Assembly (NCBI GenBank): GCA_964482135.1
Contig: CAYZWF010000005.1
Coordinates: forward strand, 1 to 64,000
Length of the DNA: 64,000 bases
Direction: 5' to 3'
From: UBA11136 sp964482135
GTDB taxonomy: Bacteria; Pseudomonadota; Alphaproteobacteria; UBA11136
Each line of letters starts with the position of its first letter. Within the stretch, counting starts at the first letter, position 1. A program made the position numbers and the translations under genes. The notes under the pieces are model-generated. The model did no database searches. It was not told the origin of the DNA and saw nothing but the letters and a program-made list of their open reading frames with translations. Below, piece after piece: positions 43,006-51,146 of this stretch.

Positions 43006-43226
43006 GAAACATGGGGCGACTCGTCGCCACTCCTTATGAAGTCTTAAACTTTGCATTGCTATACTACAGCCCGTCACAGCTTCACAGAAGGTTTCACAAG
43101 CTCACAGCCTTTCACTTTTAAGTGTTGCATGACCGGGACCACTTGCCCCGCGGCGCCTCATGCTGGTACCATGGATATGCTGCGAGATAACGCCCCGCCA
43201 TTCTTAGGATTGGAAATTATTCAAAG

Positions 43227-43808
43227 ATGGGCCGTTCCATAAAAGAGGATATGCCTTCCTATCTCGATGGGGATCTTCTCATCGCCATGCCGCAGATGCG
43301 CGACCCCCGCTTTTCCCAGTCCGTCATCTATATGGTGGCCCATTCCGACGACGGCGCCATGGGGATCGTTCTCAACCAGATGATTGATTCCATCACCTTT
43401 CCCGACCTCTTGAAACAGCTCGGCATCGCGCTTGAGCGCGAGGAACAGATCATCGGCATCCATTGTGGCGGCCCAGTGGAAAGCGGCCGCGGCTTCGTGC
43501 TTCATTCCCCCGACTATCATCAGGAAGGCACCCTGGAACTTAATTCGGAAATCTGCCTCACTGCCACGGTGGAAATCCTGCGCGCCATCGCCGCCGGACA
43601 AGGCCCCCGCCAATGCATGCTGGCGCTGGGCTATGCGGGATGGGGGCCGGGCCAGCTCGAATCGGAAATCCAGTCCAATGGCTGGCTCCACGCGCCCGCC
43701 GACAGCAAGCTGGTGTTCGACGACGACCTCTCCAATTTATGGGAGCGGGCAGTGGCCAGCCTGGGCATCGATCCGTCCATGCTTTCCGACGACGCCGGCC
43801 ACGCCTGA
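43227..43808 (+). CDS. YqgE/AlgH family protein
   Basis: A 193-residue member of the UPF0301 (YqgE/AlgH) family. Typical sequence is LDGDLLIAMPQMRDPRFSQSVIYMVAHSDDGAMGIVLN, with IHCGGPVESGRGFVLHSPDY and ALGYAGWGPGQLESEIQSNGW. The fold is known but the molecular function is not settled. An in-frame ATG at 43251 is an alternative start. It ends just before the accessory island at 43809-46414. Confidence 0.93.
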   Translation: MGRSIKEDMPSYLDGDLLIAMPQMRDPRFSQSVIYMVAHSDDGAMGIVLNQMIDSITFPDLLKQLGIALEREEQIIGIHCGGPVESGRGFVLHSPDYHQEGTLELNSEICLTATVEILRAIAAGQGPRQCMLALGYAGWGPGQLESEIQSNGWLHAPADSKLVFDDDLSNLWERAVASLGIDPSMLSDDAGHA

Positions 43809-44153
43809 GACTGGTTTGCCCCGCCTGAGGCTGGGCCACGCCCGAGGGGTATTCGCAGCCCATTTGAAGGGTGTTCCCACCCCGCTCATTTCAATCTAAG
43901 TTATTGAATTAAAACGAATCTGCCGCCGGAAGGCGTGAAAATGTTAACATTTGTCATCATTTGTTAACATGCCGCGCCAAGGACGGGCGCGCAGCCCAGG
44001 CCAGGTGCGGCTTACGCGGAATTGTGCGGCGTGGAAATTCACCGTTCCAATGTTAACATGTGAGAGGGATATGGGTTGGCAATGGCGCGGCGCACTGCGC
44101 CCCTACACATCAAGTTCCACGCCGGAGAGGCCGTAAAGACATCGTTTTAAAAC
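43809..44153. repeat. Gene-free stretch with three TGTTAACAT palindromic boxes
   Basis: No gene is visible. The palindrome ATGTTAACAT occurs at 43941-43950 and 44050-44059, and TTGTTAACAT at 43961-43970. The first two are 20 bases apart (two helical turns). This suggests operators for a repressor or the control region of a lost element. The sequence GCGCACTGCGCCCCT near 44089 also occurs near 44928. Confidence 0.4.
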
Positions 44154-44462
44154 TTAGGCCTCAACAAGTGCGTCCAAAACCTCTTTGGGTTTTCTTTCCA
44201 GGGCGGTTATGAGCACCCGAGCCGTCCGGTTTGGTTTTCTGCGCTGTTTCTTGCGCTCCCAGGATTGAAGTGTCGAAAGTTTGAAGCCAAACATATCCGC
44301 GAATTGTTTCTGTGAGAGCGCAAGGTTTTCCCTGACGGATTTTACGTCAACGTCTTCCGGAACTTTCAGGGCACGGATATGGACCCGTGAGTCATCTCCA
44401 TCCAGGTAGGCGGCAATATCGGCGCGAGCCTCTTTGATTGATTGACGTAATGTACCGGTCAT
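44154..44462 (-). CDS. Antitoxin with XRE-type helix-turn-helix
   Basis: A 102-residue protein. The N-terminal ~45 residues are the presumed toxin-contact part; the C-terminal part has a Cro/XRE helix-turn-helix (VRENLALSQKQFADMFGFKLSTLQSWERKKQ and following). It overlaps the toxin stop codon by 4 bases (ATGA), with the toxin first, as in HigBA-type pairs. It probably binds the palindromes at 44791-44821. Confidence 0.82.
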   Translation of the reverse strand: MTGTLRQSIKEARADIAAYLDGDDSRVHIRALKVPEDVDVKSVRENLALSQKQFADMFGFKLSTLQSWERKKQRRKPNRTARVLITALERKPKEVLDALVEA

Positions 44463-44749
44463 TTGGCCCTCCGTTTCTTGCTGTCCTTGATCAACTTGGT
44501 GATTTTCTTCAGTTCCGCCTTCTCGTTCTCCGTTAAATCCGTTTTTCGATTTTTTGGATAACAAGCCAGGAAAAAAACCTCGCTATCACCGGAATGGAAA
44601 TAATAAATCAGCCTTGACCGGCCCCCGGTTCCGAACTGCCGTATCTTTCTGGCGCCGCCGGTTTTAGGGACAACGCCGCCCAACTCCGGATTAAGCGCCA
44701 GTTTCGTCTGAACGGCCTCCATATGCCGCGCCGTGAACACCCCGCGCAT
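44459..44749 (-). CDS. RelE/HigB-type toxin, N-terminus uncertain
   Basis: RelE-superfamily mRNA endonuclease: ALNPELGGVVPKTGGARKIRQFGTGGRSRLIYYF and FFLACYPKNRKTDLTENEKAELKKI are typical. From ATG 44749 the protein has 96 residues, but the frame stays open upstream to a stop at 44792-44794, and those codons read RKIIFITPKAFKKA, which looks like the native first strand and helix of the fold. That stretch has no ATG, GTG or TTG, so either a rare ATA/ATT start is used or the original start was lost and the toxin is shortened. Confidence 0.78.
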   Translation of the reverse strand: MRGVFTARHMEAVQTKLALNPELGGVVPKTGGARKIRQFGTGGRSRLIYYFHSGDSEVFFLACYPKNRKTDLTENEKAELKKITKLIKDSKKRRAK

Positions 44750-44790
44750 TGCTTTTTTGAAAGCCTTCGGAGTGATGAATATTATTTTAC

Positions 44791-44821
44791 GTCACATAGT
44801 ATGAACTATATGACAATGTCA
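44791..44821. promoter_or_regulatory. Palindromic operator of the RelE/XRE pair
   Basis: A 24-base near-perfect palindrome (44791-44814: GTCAYATAGT arms around ATGA) overlaps a perfect one, TGACA-A-TGTCA (44811-44821). It lies 42-72 bases upstream of the toxin ATG on the minus strand, where a toxin-antitoxin complex would autorepress. Confidence 0.6.
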
Positions 44822-45055
44822 TACAATCCCCCAAAAAAAACGAGGCCCATAAGATGGTTACGAGTCATATAGGGCCCAGGAATCCGCAGATTTAGGTATT
44901 CCCCCCCGGAAGCGGGCGCACTGCGCCCCTTGATTAAGGAGTATATTCCTATATTGGCGGAGGAATGTCAAGGAGAACATGGCGGGGGGACGGATCAACC
45001 GGGGAGAAGTTTCATGCCGGCGGTGCCTGTGACATCCGCGCAAGGGATGAAACGG
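44822..45055. other. Intergenic between toxin gene and cNMP-binding gene
   Basis: No gene seen. It contains a run of eight A, a GC palindrome GGGCGCACTGCGCCC around 44924-44938 and an AT-rich stretch around 44938-44958 that should include the toxin promoter on the minus strand. The GC palindrome could end the minus-strand cNMP transcript. Confidence 0.4.
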
Positions 45056-45460
45056 CTATTTCCTGTCCCAGCCACTCCAATTCATACTCTTGGGCTTTAT
45101 TACAGAGCTGGCGTTGATTTCGTTGAGCGTTTCCGACAGGTGCAGGAGAACCTTCAGCATTACCGGGTCCATCTTGTCCAGCCGCGCCTTGAAAGCTTTC
45201 TTGGAAATAGTTACCAGGGAGCACTTCTCCGTTGTAACCGCCCCTGCATTGCGGGGAACATCATTGATCAGAGCCAATTCACCGAAGATGCTGCCCTTGC
45301 GCAGAGTCGCAATGGTTCGCGGGTTTTCAGTTCGCGTACCCTTGCGAATTTCCACGCTTCCTTCGCTGATCATATAGGCCGCATCGGGCATATCCCCTTC
45401 GTCGAAGACCATCTTGTTGGCCTCGAGGGTGATTTTCTTGAATGCTTCCGAATGCGGCAA
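45056..45460 (-). CDS. Cyclic nucleotide-binding domain protein
   Basis: A 134-residue stand-alone cNMP-binding domain. The beta-roll ends in the phosphate-binding cassette KGSIFGELALINDVPRNAGAV, with FGELAL matching the family (Arg expected in the RxA position is here NAGA, so cAMP binding may be weakened). There is no helix-turn-helix domain. It may be a regulator of a partner protein; no partner is visible. It is the middle gene of the 43809-46414 accessory island. Confidence 0.8.
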   Translation of the reverse strand: MPHSEAFKKITLEANKMVFDEGDMPDAAYMISEGSVEIRKGTRTENPRTIATLRKGSIFGELALINDVPRNAGAVTTEKCSLVTISKKAFKARLDKMDPVMLKVLLHLSETLNEINASSVIKPKSMNWSGWDRK

Positions 45461-45624
45461 CGGTACCCCCCAGTCGTCTTCGTATTAGAGGGGCATAATT
45501 CTTAATAATCACTTACCAGAATCAGCCGAAGACCGCGGCGCCAGTTGCCGCAACCGCGGGGGTTTTTGCGTTCCGATGAATGTCTGCCTTGGGTCAGGGT
45601 TCGTTAAGGACGGCGCAGCAGCGG

Positions 45625-45720
45625 CTAGCCGTCGCCGTCGCCCGCCGTATCCGCCTTGTCCAAATCCTCACGCAGCATGGCGAAGGTGTAATGGTCGCAC
45701 CAGCGGCCGTCGATGCGCGG
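45625..45720 (-). pseudogene. 3'-end duplicate of the GNAT acetyltransferase gene
   Basis: About 30 codons ending at a TAG (45625-45627) read RIDGRWCDHYTFAMLREDLD, closely matching the C-terminus of the GNAT protein at 46411-47091 (RIDGRWRDHYTFAVLREDLE). Its 5' part is missing: upstream (above 45720) homology stops. The two copies flank the HigBA pair as direct repeats of ~95 bases with about 15 percent divergence. Confidence 0.75.
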
Positions 45721-45781
45721 ATTCCGGACATGTCTCTCGGATGTGGCCCCCCGGGAGACATCAGATACATTTAATGCTTGC

Positions 45782-45804
45782 CATATTATAGATAACATAA
45801 TATG
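45782..45804. promoter_or_regulatory. Operator of the HigBA pair
   Basis: A perfect 8-bp inverted repeat, CATATTAT and ATAATATG with a 7-base spacer, ends 8 bases before the toxin ATG at 45813. Its position overlaps the expected promoter, so autorepression by HigA is likely. Confidence 0.65.
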
Positions 45805-45812
45805 TTGTGCTT

Positions 45813-46088
45813 ATGATAAAGTCCTTCGCCACGGGCCGCACCGAAAGGCTTTTTTCAACGGGGAAGCCCATTAAGGGCGTGGATACCGACATTGCTCTGA
45901 AGCGGCTGGACGCGCTGCGCGCCGCCAAAAGTCTACAAGACATATCGCCGCTGAAAAGCGTCGGACTGCATAAGCTGGGCGGGGACCGCAAGGGTCAATG
46001 GGCCATGAACGTCAACGGACCATGGAGGGTTTGTTTCCGGTTTCGCGCCGGCGACGCCTATGACGTGGAAATTACCGATTATCACTAA
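45813..46088 (+). CDS. higB: HigB-type toxin
   Basis: RelE-superfamily ribosome-dependent mRNA nuclease of the HigB type. MIKSFATGRTERLFSTGKPI is the usual N-terminus; SVGLHKLGGDRKGQWAMNVNGPWRVCFRF is the conserved core. Length 91, typical. ATG at 45813 is used; a GTG at 45807 is in frame. It comes before its antitoxin, the diagnostic HigBA order. Confidence 0.92.
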   Translation: MIKSFATGRTERLFSTGKPIKGVDTDIALKRLDALRAAKSLQDISPLKSVGLHKLGGDRKGQWAMNVNGPWRVCFRFRAGDAYDVEITDYH

Positions 46089-46123
46089 GCTCCAACTATC
46101 GGCAGGCCAAGGAGGGCCGTCAC

Positions 46124-46414
46124 ATGACACGAATTAAAACACATCCCGGAAGCATTCTGCGGGAGGAACTGGAGGCGCGGAATCTTTCCGCGAACGCCCT
46201 GGCCCGCGCATTGCGCGTTCCACCAAATAGAATAACGGAGATACTCAACCAGGATCGCGGCATTTCACCGGATACCGCCCTACGTTTTTCGAGATATTTT
46301 GAAACCAGCGCCGAATTCTGGATGAATCTGCAAACCGCCCATGATTTGTCCGTTACCGAACAGGAGCATGGAGAAAAAATAGCCGCCGACGTAGCCGGTG
46401 CGACGGCGGCCTAG
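46124..46414 (+). CDS. higA: HigA-type antitoxin
   Basis: A 96-residue XRE-family antitoxin. THPGSILREELEARNLSANALARALRVPPNRITEILN is the HigA helix-turn-helix; FSRYFETSAEFWMNLQTAHDL is its conserved C-terminal half. It neutralises HigB and represses the operon. It is 35 bases after higB. Its stop TAG shares a CTAG with the stop of the convergent GNAT gene. Confidence 0.93.
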   Translation: MTRIKTHPGSILREELEARNLSANALARALRVPPNRITEILNQDRGISPDTALRFSRYFETSAEFWMNLQTAHDLSVTEQEHGEKIAADVAGATAA

Positions 46415-47091
46415 TCGCCCTCGCTGTCGTCCTCCCCGTCCCCGCCGTCCGCCGCGTCCGCAGACCCTTCCAAATCCTCGCGCAGCACGGCGAAGGTGTA
46501 GTGGTCGCGCCAGCGGCCGTCGATACGCAGATATTTGAGGGCCAGACCTTCACGCCGGAACCCGGTTTTTTCCAAAACCCGGCGCGAGGCGTCATTGTCG
46601 GTGACGCAGGCGGCTTCGATGCGGTGCAGGTTGAGATGGTCGAAGCCATAGCGCAACACCGCCTGCATGGCCTCGGTCATATGCCCCTGCCCGGCATGGG
46701 GCTGGCCGATCCAGTAGCCCAGGCTCGCCGTCTGGACGATGCCGCGGCGCAGGTTGTTGAAGGTGATGCCGCCGAGAAGACTATCGTTTTCGGCGTGGAA
46801 GATGAAGAAGGCGTAGCTGCGGTCATCGTTCCAGTCACGGCCCCAACCACGCAAGCGGCGGCGGAAGGCGGTACGCGAGAGGGCATCGCGGCTCCAGCTG
46901 GGCTCCCAGGGTTTCAGGAATTTGCGTGAGCAGGAACGCAGGGACGACCATTCCCGCCAGTCGCCATCCACCGGCGGGCGCAGCACCACCTGGCCATAAG
47001 CGAGACGCACCGGCGGCATAGCGCCGATCCTGGGTTGCAGGAAGCGGACGATGGAAAAAGGCTTACGGCTGGCGGTTTTTGGCTTGGCCAT
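46411..47091 (-). CDS. RimJ/RimL-type GNAT N-acetyltransferase
   Basis: A 226-residue GNAT enzyme of the RimJ/RimL ribosomal-protein acetyltransferase type. The acetyl-CoA site is in GYWIGQPHAGQGHMTEAMQAVL (Q/R-x-x-G-x-G/A pattern), with NLHRIEAACVTDNDASRRVLEKTGFRREG as motif B. The C-terminus has a Ser/Asp/Glu/Gly tail. An internal ATG at the MPPVRLAYG segment is an alternative start. It follows the M16 peptidase gene on the minus strand. Its 3' end is repeated at 45625-45720. Confidence 0.88.
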   Translation of the reverse strand: MAKPKTASRKPFSIVRFLQPRIGAMPPVRLAYGQVVLRPPVDGDWREWSSLRSCSRKFLKPWEPSWSRDALSRTAFRRRLRGWGRDWNDDRSYAFFIFHAENDSLLGGITFNNLRRGIVQTASLGYWIGQPHAGQGHMTEAMQAVLRYGFDHLNLHRIEAACVTDNDASRRVLEKTGFRREGLALKYLRIDGRWRDHYTFAVLREDLEGSADAADGGDGEDDSEGD

Positions 47092-47133
47092 ACCCCCCCC
47101 TGATGGCCCGCACCAAAGCGGCGGGCCGCGCGC

Positions 47134-48387
47134 TCAGCTTAGCAGAGTGGCCACGTCGCCGGGAAGGTCCGTGCCGCTTGGCCCCAGCGTCACGAAGGTG
47201 GGGGCGCTGGAAAGCAGGCGCGCGGCCACCCGCGAAATCGCCTCGCGGTCCACGGCGTCGATACGATCGGTAATCTCGTCGAGGGGGATGGGGCGGCCAT
47301 AGACCAGCATCTGGGTGCCGAGCTGTTCGCAGCGCGAAGGCACGCTTTCCTGGGACATGAGCAGACCGGCGCGGGCCTGGGCGCGGGCGCGGGCGAGTTC
47401 CTCCCCGGTGACGTTTCCGCCCAGCGCCTTGATCTCGTCGCAGATCACGGGCAGCAGTTCGCCGCCCTTGTCGGCGCCGGCGCCGGCATAGACCCCGAGC
47501 AGGCCGCTGTCGGCATAGGAGGAGGTAAAGGAGGCGATGGTATAGACCAGCCCCCGTTTCTCGCGCACCTCCTGAAACAGCCGCGAGGACATGCCGCCGC
47601 CCAGGATGCCGGAGAATACCGACAGCGCATAGTAATCGGGATCGTCGGCGCGAACTCCCTCGAAACCCAACACCAGATGCAGCTGTTCCAAGGGCTTTTC
47701 GCTGTGCATGTGGCCCCCGGCATAGCGCGCCTGTTCCGGCGCCGGGGCATCCCCAGGACCAATGGAATCGAAGGCCGCAGCCACCAGCGCCACGAAGGCG
47801 TCATGATCCACGTCACCGGCGGCGCTCACCACCATGCGCCCGGGCGCGTAGTTCTCGGCCATATAGGCGCCCAGGGAATCCCGCGAAAAAGCGCTGACTA
47901 TATGGGGCAGGCCGAGAATGGGACGGCCCATGGCCTGGTCGGGATAGGCGCGGGCCTGAAAATTATCGAAGATGAGGTCGTCGGGGGTGTCGTTGCACTG
48001 GCCGATTTCCTGGAGCACCACATTGCGTTCCAGCTCCAGTTCCGATTCGTCGAATACCGAGTGCTGGAGGATATCGCCGAGAATATCCAGCGCCAGGGAG
48101 GTGTTCTCCTTGAGCACGCGGGCCACATAGACCGTGCTTTCGCGCGAAGTATAGGCGTTGAGATGGCCGCCCACGGTCTCGATCTCTTCGGCGATGGCGC
48201 GCGCCGAGCGCCGCCGCGTGCCCTTGAAGGCCATGTGTTCGAGAAGATGGGAGACGCCGTTGATTTCCGGCCTCTCGTTACGGGTGCCCGCGCCCACGAA
48301 AACCCCCAGCGATACCGAGCGCGCGTCCTCCATGGCGTCGGTGGCCACCCGCAGGCCGTTATCCAGCGTGGTGACGGCAACGGTCAC
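47134..48387 (-). CDS. M16-family zinc metalloprotease
   Basis: A 417-residue M16B peptidase related to mitochondrial processing peptidase and PqqL. The inverted zinc motif HLLEHMAFKGT (HxxEH) is near residue 48, with the third-ligand Glu in NVVLQEIGQCNDTPDDL. The C-terminal half has the glycine-rich FSGILGGGMSSRLFQEVREKRGLVY. It is probably cytoplasmic or envelope-associated: no signal peptide. It overlaps thrC by 4 bases, an arrangement common in alphaproteobacteria. Confidence 0.95.
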   Translation of the reverse strand: MTVAVTTLDNGLRVATDAMEDARSVSLGVFVGAGTRNERPEINGVSHLLEHMAFKGTRRRSARAIAEEIETVGGHLNAYTSRESTVYVARVLKENTSLALDILGDILQHSVFDESELELERNVVLQEIGQCNDTPDDLIFDNFQARAYPDQAMGRPILGLPHIVSAFSRDSLGAYMAENYAPGRMVVSAAGDVDHDAFVALVAAAFDSIGPGDAPAPEQARYAGGHMHSEKPLEQLHLVLGFEGVRADDPDYYALSVFSGILGGGMSSRLFQEVREKRGLVYTIASFTSSYADSGLLGVYAGAGADKGGELLPVICDEIKALGGNVTGEELARARAQARAGLLMSQESVPSRCEQLGTQMLVYGRPIPLDEITDRIDAVDREAISRVAARLLSSAPTFVTLGPSGTDLPGDVATLLS

Positions 48388-49856
48388 GGGGCGCCTCCCG
48401 CGCTTTGGCCGCTCTCTTCTGCGCTGCTCTTTTCCGTTTCCTCACTGGAGCCACCGTTCATAACGGTAGCGTGTTCGCGCATATAGGCGGCCACGATGTT
48501 CACGTCGGCGGGAAGCGTTTCGAAGCGTTCGGGAAGCTCCGCCAGACCGGCCAGCGGCGCCGGGGCCGGGGGAATCACGCCGCAGGCCTTTTCCACGGCT
48601 TGCGGGAACTTGGCCGGATGGGCCGTGGCCAGCGCCACCACTGGATTTGCCTTACTGGCATGCCCAAGCTGGCGCGCGGCATGGACGCCGATGGCGCTGT
48701 GGGGATCGAGCAGGGTTCCGGTATTTTCATATTCCCGGGCGATGGCCGCCAGCGTACCCTCGTCGTCGAGGCGGCAGGCGGTGAACAGTTCACAGGCGGT
48801 GCGGTAGAGTTTTTCCTCCAGCTTGAGGCGCCCGCTTTTGCGGAATGTCTTCATGGCCGATGCCACCCGCGCACCGTCGCGGTCAAAGAGGTCGAACAAC
48901 AGGCGTTCAAAATTGCTCGAGACCTGGATATCCATGCTCGGGCTCAGGGAGGGCGTGACCTCGTGGACTTCCATGGCCCCGGACTCGAAGAACCGGGTGA
49001 GAATATCGTTGCGGTTGGAGCCGATGACGAGGCGCTTGATGGGAAGCCCCATGCAGCGCGCGGCATAGCCCGCATAGACGTTGCCGAAATTGCCCGTGGG
49101 CACGGCAAACGACACCCCTTTGTCCGGCGCGCCCAATTCCAGGGCGGCGGAAAAGTAATACACGGTCTGGGCCATGATGCGCGCCCAGTTGATGGAATTG
49201 GCCGCCGAGAGGTGCAGATCCTGGCGGAAGGCGGTATCCTTGAACAGGGTTTTCACCATGTCCTGGCAGTCGTCGAAATCGCCTTCGATGGCCATATTGA
49301 ACACATTGGGCGCGGCCACCGTGGTCATCTGGCGGCGCTGGACATCGGAAATCCGGCCCTTGGGGTGGAGCATGAACACATCCACCGAAGGACAGGCCGC
49401 ACAGCCGGCAATGGCCGCCGAACCGGTATCGCCCGAAGTGGCGCCGAGGATGGTGACACGCTCGCCGCGGCTTGTAAGAATGTGATCGAAGAGCTGGCCC
49501 ACCAGTTGCAGGGCGTAGTCCTTGAAGGCCAGGGTGGGGCCGTGGAAAAGCTCCATCAGATGGACGCCGCCACCGAGATCGCGCAAGGGCGCGATGGGAT
49601 CGTGACTGAATCCGGCGTAGGATTTGGCCACCAGATCGCCATAGGTGCTCTCGGGGATGGCCTCGCCGATGAAGGGGTGGGTCAGACGCACCGCCAGATC
49701 CACATAGGACAGCCCGGCCATGTCACGCAGCGCGGCGGCATCGAACTGGGGCCAGCTTTCGGGCACATAAAGGCCGCCGTCCCGGGCCAGCCCGGTCAGC
49801 AACACCTCGTCGAAGGAAAGTGCCGGAGCATCTCCCCGGCTGCTGATATAACGCAC
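48384..49856 (-). CDS. thrC: Threonine synthase
   Basis: PLP enzyme converting O-phosphohomoserine to threonine. The PLP Lys lies in ELFHGPTLAFKDYALQLVG, the phosphate-binding loop is LGATSGDTGSAAI, and the N-terminus MRYISSRGDAPALSFDEVLLTGLARDGGLYVP is typical of the bacterial class. Length 490. It shares the pathway with thrB (38659). It follows the SURF1 gene on the minus strand after 114 bases. Confidence 0.97.
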   Translation of the reverse strand: MRYISSRGDAPALSFDEVLLTGLARDGGLYVPESWPQFDAAALRDMAGLSYVDLAVRLTHPFIGEAIPESTYGDLVAKSYAGFSHDPIAPLRDLGGGVHLMELFHGPTLAFKDYALQLVGQLFDHILTSRGERVTILGATSGDTGSAAIAGCAACPSVDVFMLHPKGRISDVQRRQMTTVAAPNVFNMAIEGDFDDCQDMVKTLFKDTAFRQDLHLSAANSINWARIMAQTVYYFSAALELGAPDKGVSFAVPTGNFGNVYAGYAARCMGLPIKRLVIGSNRNDILTRFFESGAMEVHEVTPSLSPSMDIQVSSNFERLLFDLFDRDGARVASAMKTFRKSGRLKLEEKLYRTACELFTACRLDDEGTLAAIAREYENTGTLLDPHSAIGVHAARQLGHASKANPVVALATAHPAKFPQAVEKACGVIPPAPAPLAGLAELPERFETLPADVNIVAAYMREHATVMNGGSSEETEKSSAEESGQSAGGAP

Positions 49857-49970
49857 GCGGCCCCTCCCAAAGCCTTGTGGATAAAATGCGCGCCTAACCT
49901 ATCCCGCGAGCGGGGAGCAAGCAAGCCAGGGGGGTAAAATGGCGGGAAAAAAGCCAGAAAACAGCCGTTT

Positions 49971-50723
49971 TTAGGCGTTTTCGTCCTCGCGCTTGGTGCT
50001 GTAGACCACATAGATCACCAACAGCGCCAGGGCCAGGAGATACCAGGTAATGGCGTAGTGCAGGTGGTCGTTGGGCAGGTCAACCTTGGACTGGCCGCCC
50101 ACGGGAAAACCGCCGGGATTGGGCTTGGCGCCGGCTTCCACATACCAGCTGGCGAAGGGGTCGAGTCCGGTGGCGGCGGCCATGGCGGGCAGGTCCACAT
50201 AGAACCAAAAATTCTCCCGCGGCACGTTATCGGGGGTATAGCGGCTCTTGCGGCCGGGGGCGCGGATCACGCCCTGCAATGAGACCGGGCCTTCGAGTTG
50301 CGCCGCCGCGCGCGGGGCGGGATCCTTGTAGTCCAGCGGTACCCAGCCGCGGTCCACCAGAACCAGGCTGTCATCGCCGCGCCGCAGCGGCGTGATCACG
50401 TGATAGCCCACATGGCCCATGAGCGAGCGGGCGCCGAGATACATCTCGTGATCGTGAAGAAACTCACCCTCGAGCCGTACCCGGTGGAATTCGAACTGGT
50501 CTATGGCGGCGGCGGCGGCGGTAGCCGGGGGCGGCGCAATCACGGTGGCAAAGCGGGCCTGGCGGGTGCTGATCAGGTCTTCCTTCCACAACAGGCGCTG
50601 GACCTGCCAGCCGCCGAGGAACAGCATGAACGCCACGCCGACAATGGTGAACAGGGTGGGAACCAGCGCCGGGCGGAACACATAGCCGCGAAAGCGGAAA
50701 ATACCCTTATTGTCAGCCATCAT
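49971..50723 (-). CDS. SURF1-family cytochrome oxidase assembly protein
   Basis: A 250-residue protein with membrane helices near both ends (about residues 16-38 and 222-240) and a periplasmic domain between. SURF1 motifs are FLGGWQVQRLLWKEDLI, VLVDRGWVP and NDHLHYAITWY at the C-terminus. SURF1 helps insert haem a into subunit I. A second Met follows the first. It overlaps the DUF983 gene by about 11 bases and is near the end of the cta run. Confidence 0.93.
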   Translation of the reverse strand: MMADNKGIFRFRGYVFRPALVPTLFTIVGVAFMLFLGGWQVQRLLWKEDLISTRQARFATVIAPPPATAAAAAIDQFEFHRVRLEGEFLHDHEMYLGARSLMGHVGYHVITPLRRGDDSLVLVDRGWVPLDYKDPAPRAAAQLEGPVSLQGVIRAPGRKSRYTPDNVPRENFWFYVDLPAMAAATGLDPFASWYVEAGAKPNPGGFPVGGQSKVDLPNDHLHYAITWYLLALALLVIYVVYSTKREDENA

Positions 50724-51093
50724 CGTCCCTTCCCTGGCTTTCCGAATAGTCTTCCGATCTGTGGCGGAACTGCAGCGCCACCAGAGTCGCCTTGAGCCAG
50801 CGCGTGACGAGAAGCGAGCCGCCGAGGATAAGCGGCAGCAACACCACCCAATGCACCCATAGCGGCGGCGCGAAGACGGCTTCCATCCACAAGGCCACAG
50901 CCACGGCGATGCCGCCCATGATCATTGTGACGAAGGCCACGGCGCCGTCGCCGCTGTCCTCGGCGCTTAAATTAAGATCGCAGACCGTGCACCGATCCGC
51001 GATCTTTAACAAGCCATTATAGAGTTTGCCCCTTCCACAACGGGGGCAGCGCATGGCCGCCCCCGCGAGGAAAGGTGATACCGGTGGGGTCAT
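50713..51093 (-). CDS. DUF983 membrane protein
   Basis: A 126-residue protein of the DUF983 family, regularly found in alphaproteobacterial cytochrome oxidase operons. An N-terminal zinc-ribbon-like CPRCGRGKLYNGLLKIADRC-VCDLN with two CxxC pairs is followed by two membrane helices (about residues 53-75 and 79-100). It may act in metal handling during oxidase assembly (inference). Confidence 0.85.
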   Translation of the reverse strand: MTPPVSPFLAGAAMRCPRCGRGKLYNGLLKIADRCTVCDLNLSAEDSGDGAVAFVTMIMGGIAVAVALWMEAVFAPPLWVHWVVLLPLILGGSLLVTRWLKATLVALQFRHRSEDYSESQGRDDDG

Positions 51094-51146
51094 CCGTTTA
51101 TCTTACGTCCCCGATGTCCCCCCGGTTAGCGAAAAGTTCAACGCAT

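Noticed and set aside
45576..45791. 71-codon plus-strand frame
   Set aside because: It is antisense to the duplicated GNAT 3' end; the minus-strand reading explains the sequence better.
49876..49884. Single perfect DnaA box upstream of thrC
   Set aside because: An isolated 9-mer is expected by chance about once per 100 kb or more often; no second box or link with thrC.
48405..49937. 510-codon open frame antisense to thrC
   Set aside because: Entirely opposite thrC, whose catalytic motifs are intact; composition is His/Gly/Arg-rich shadow sequence.
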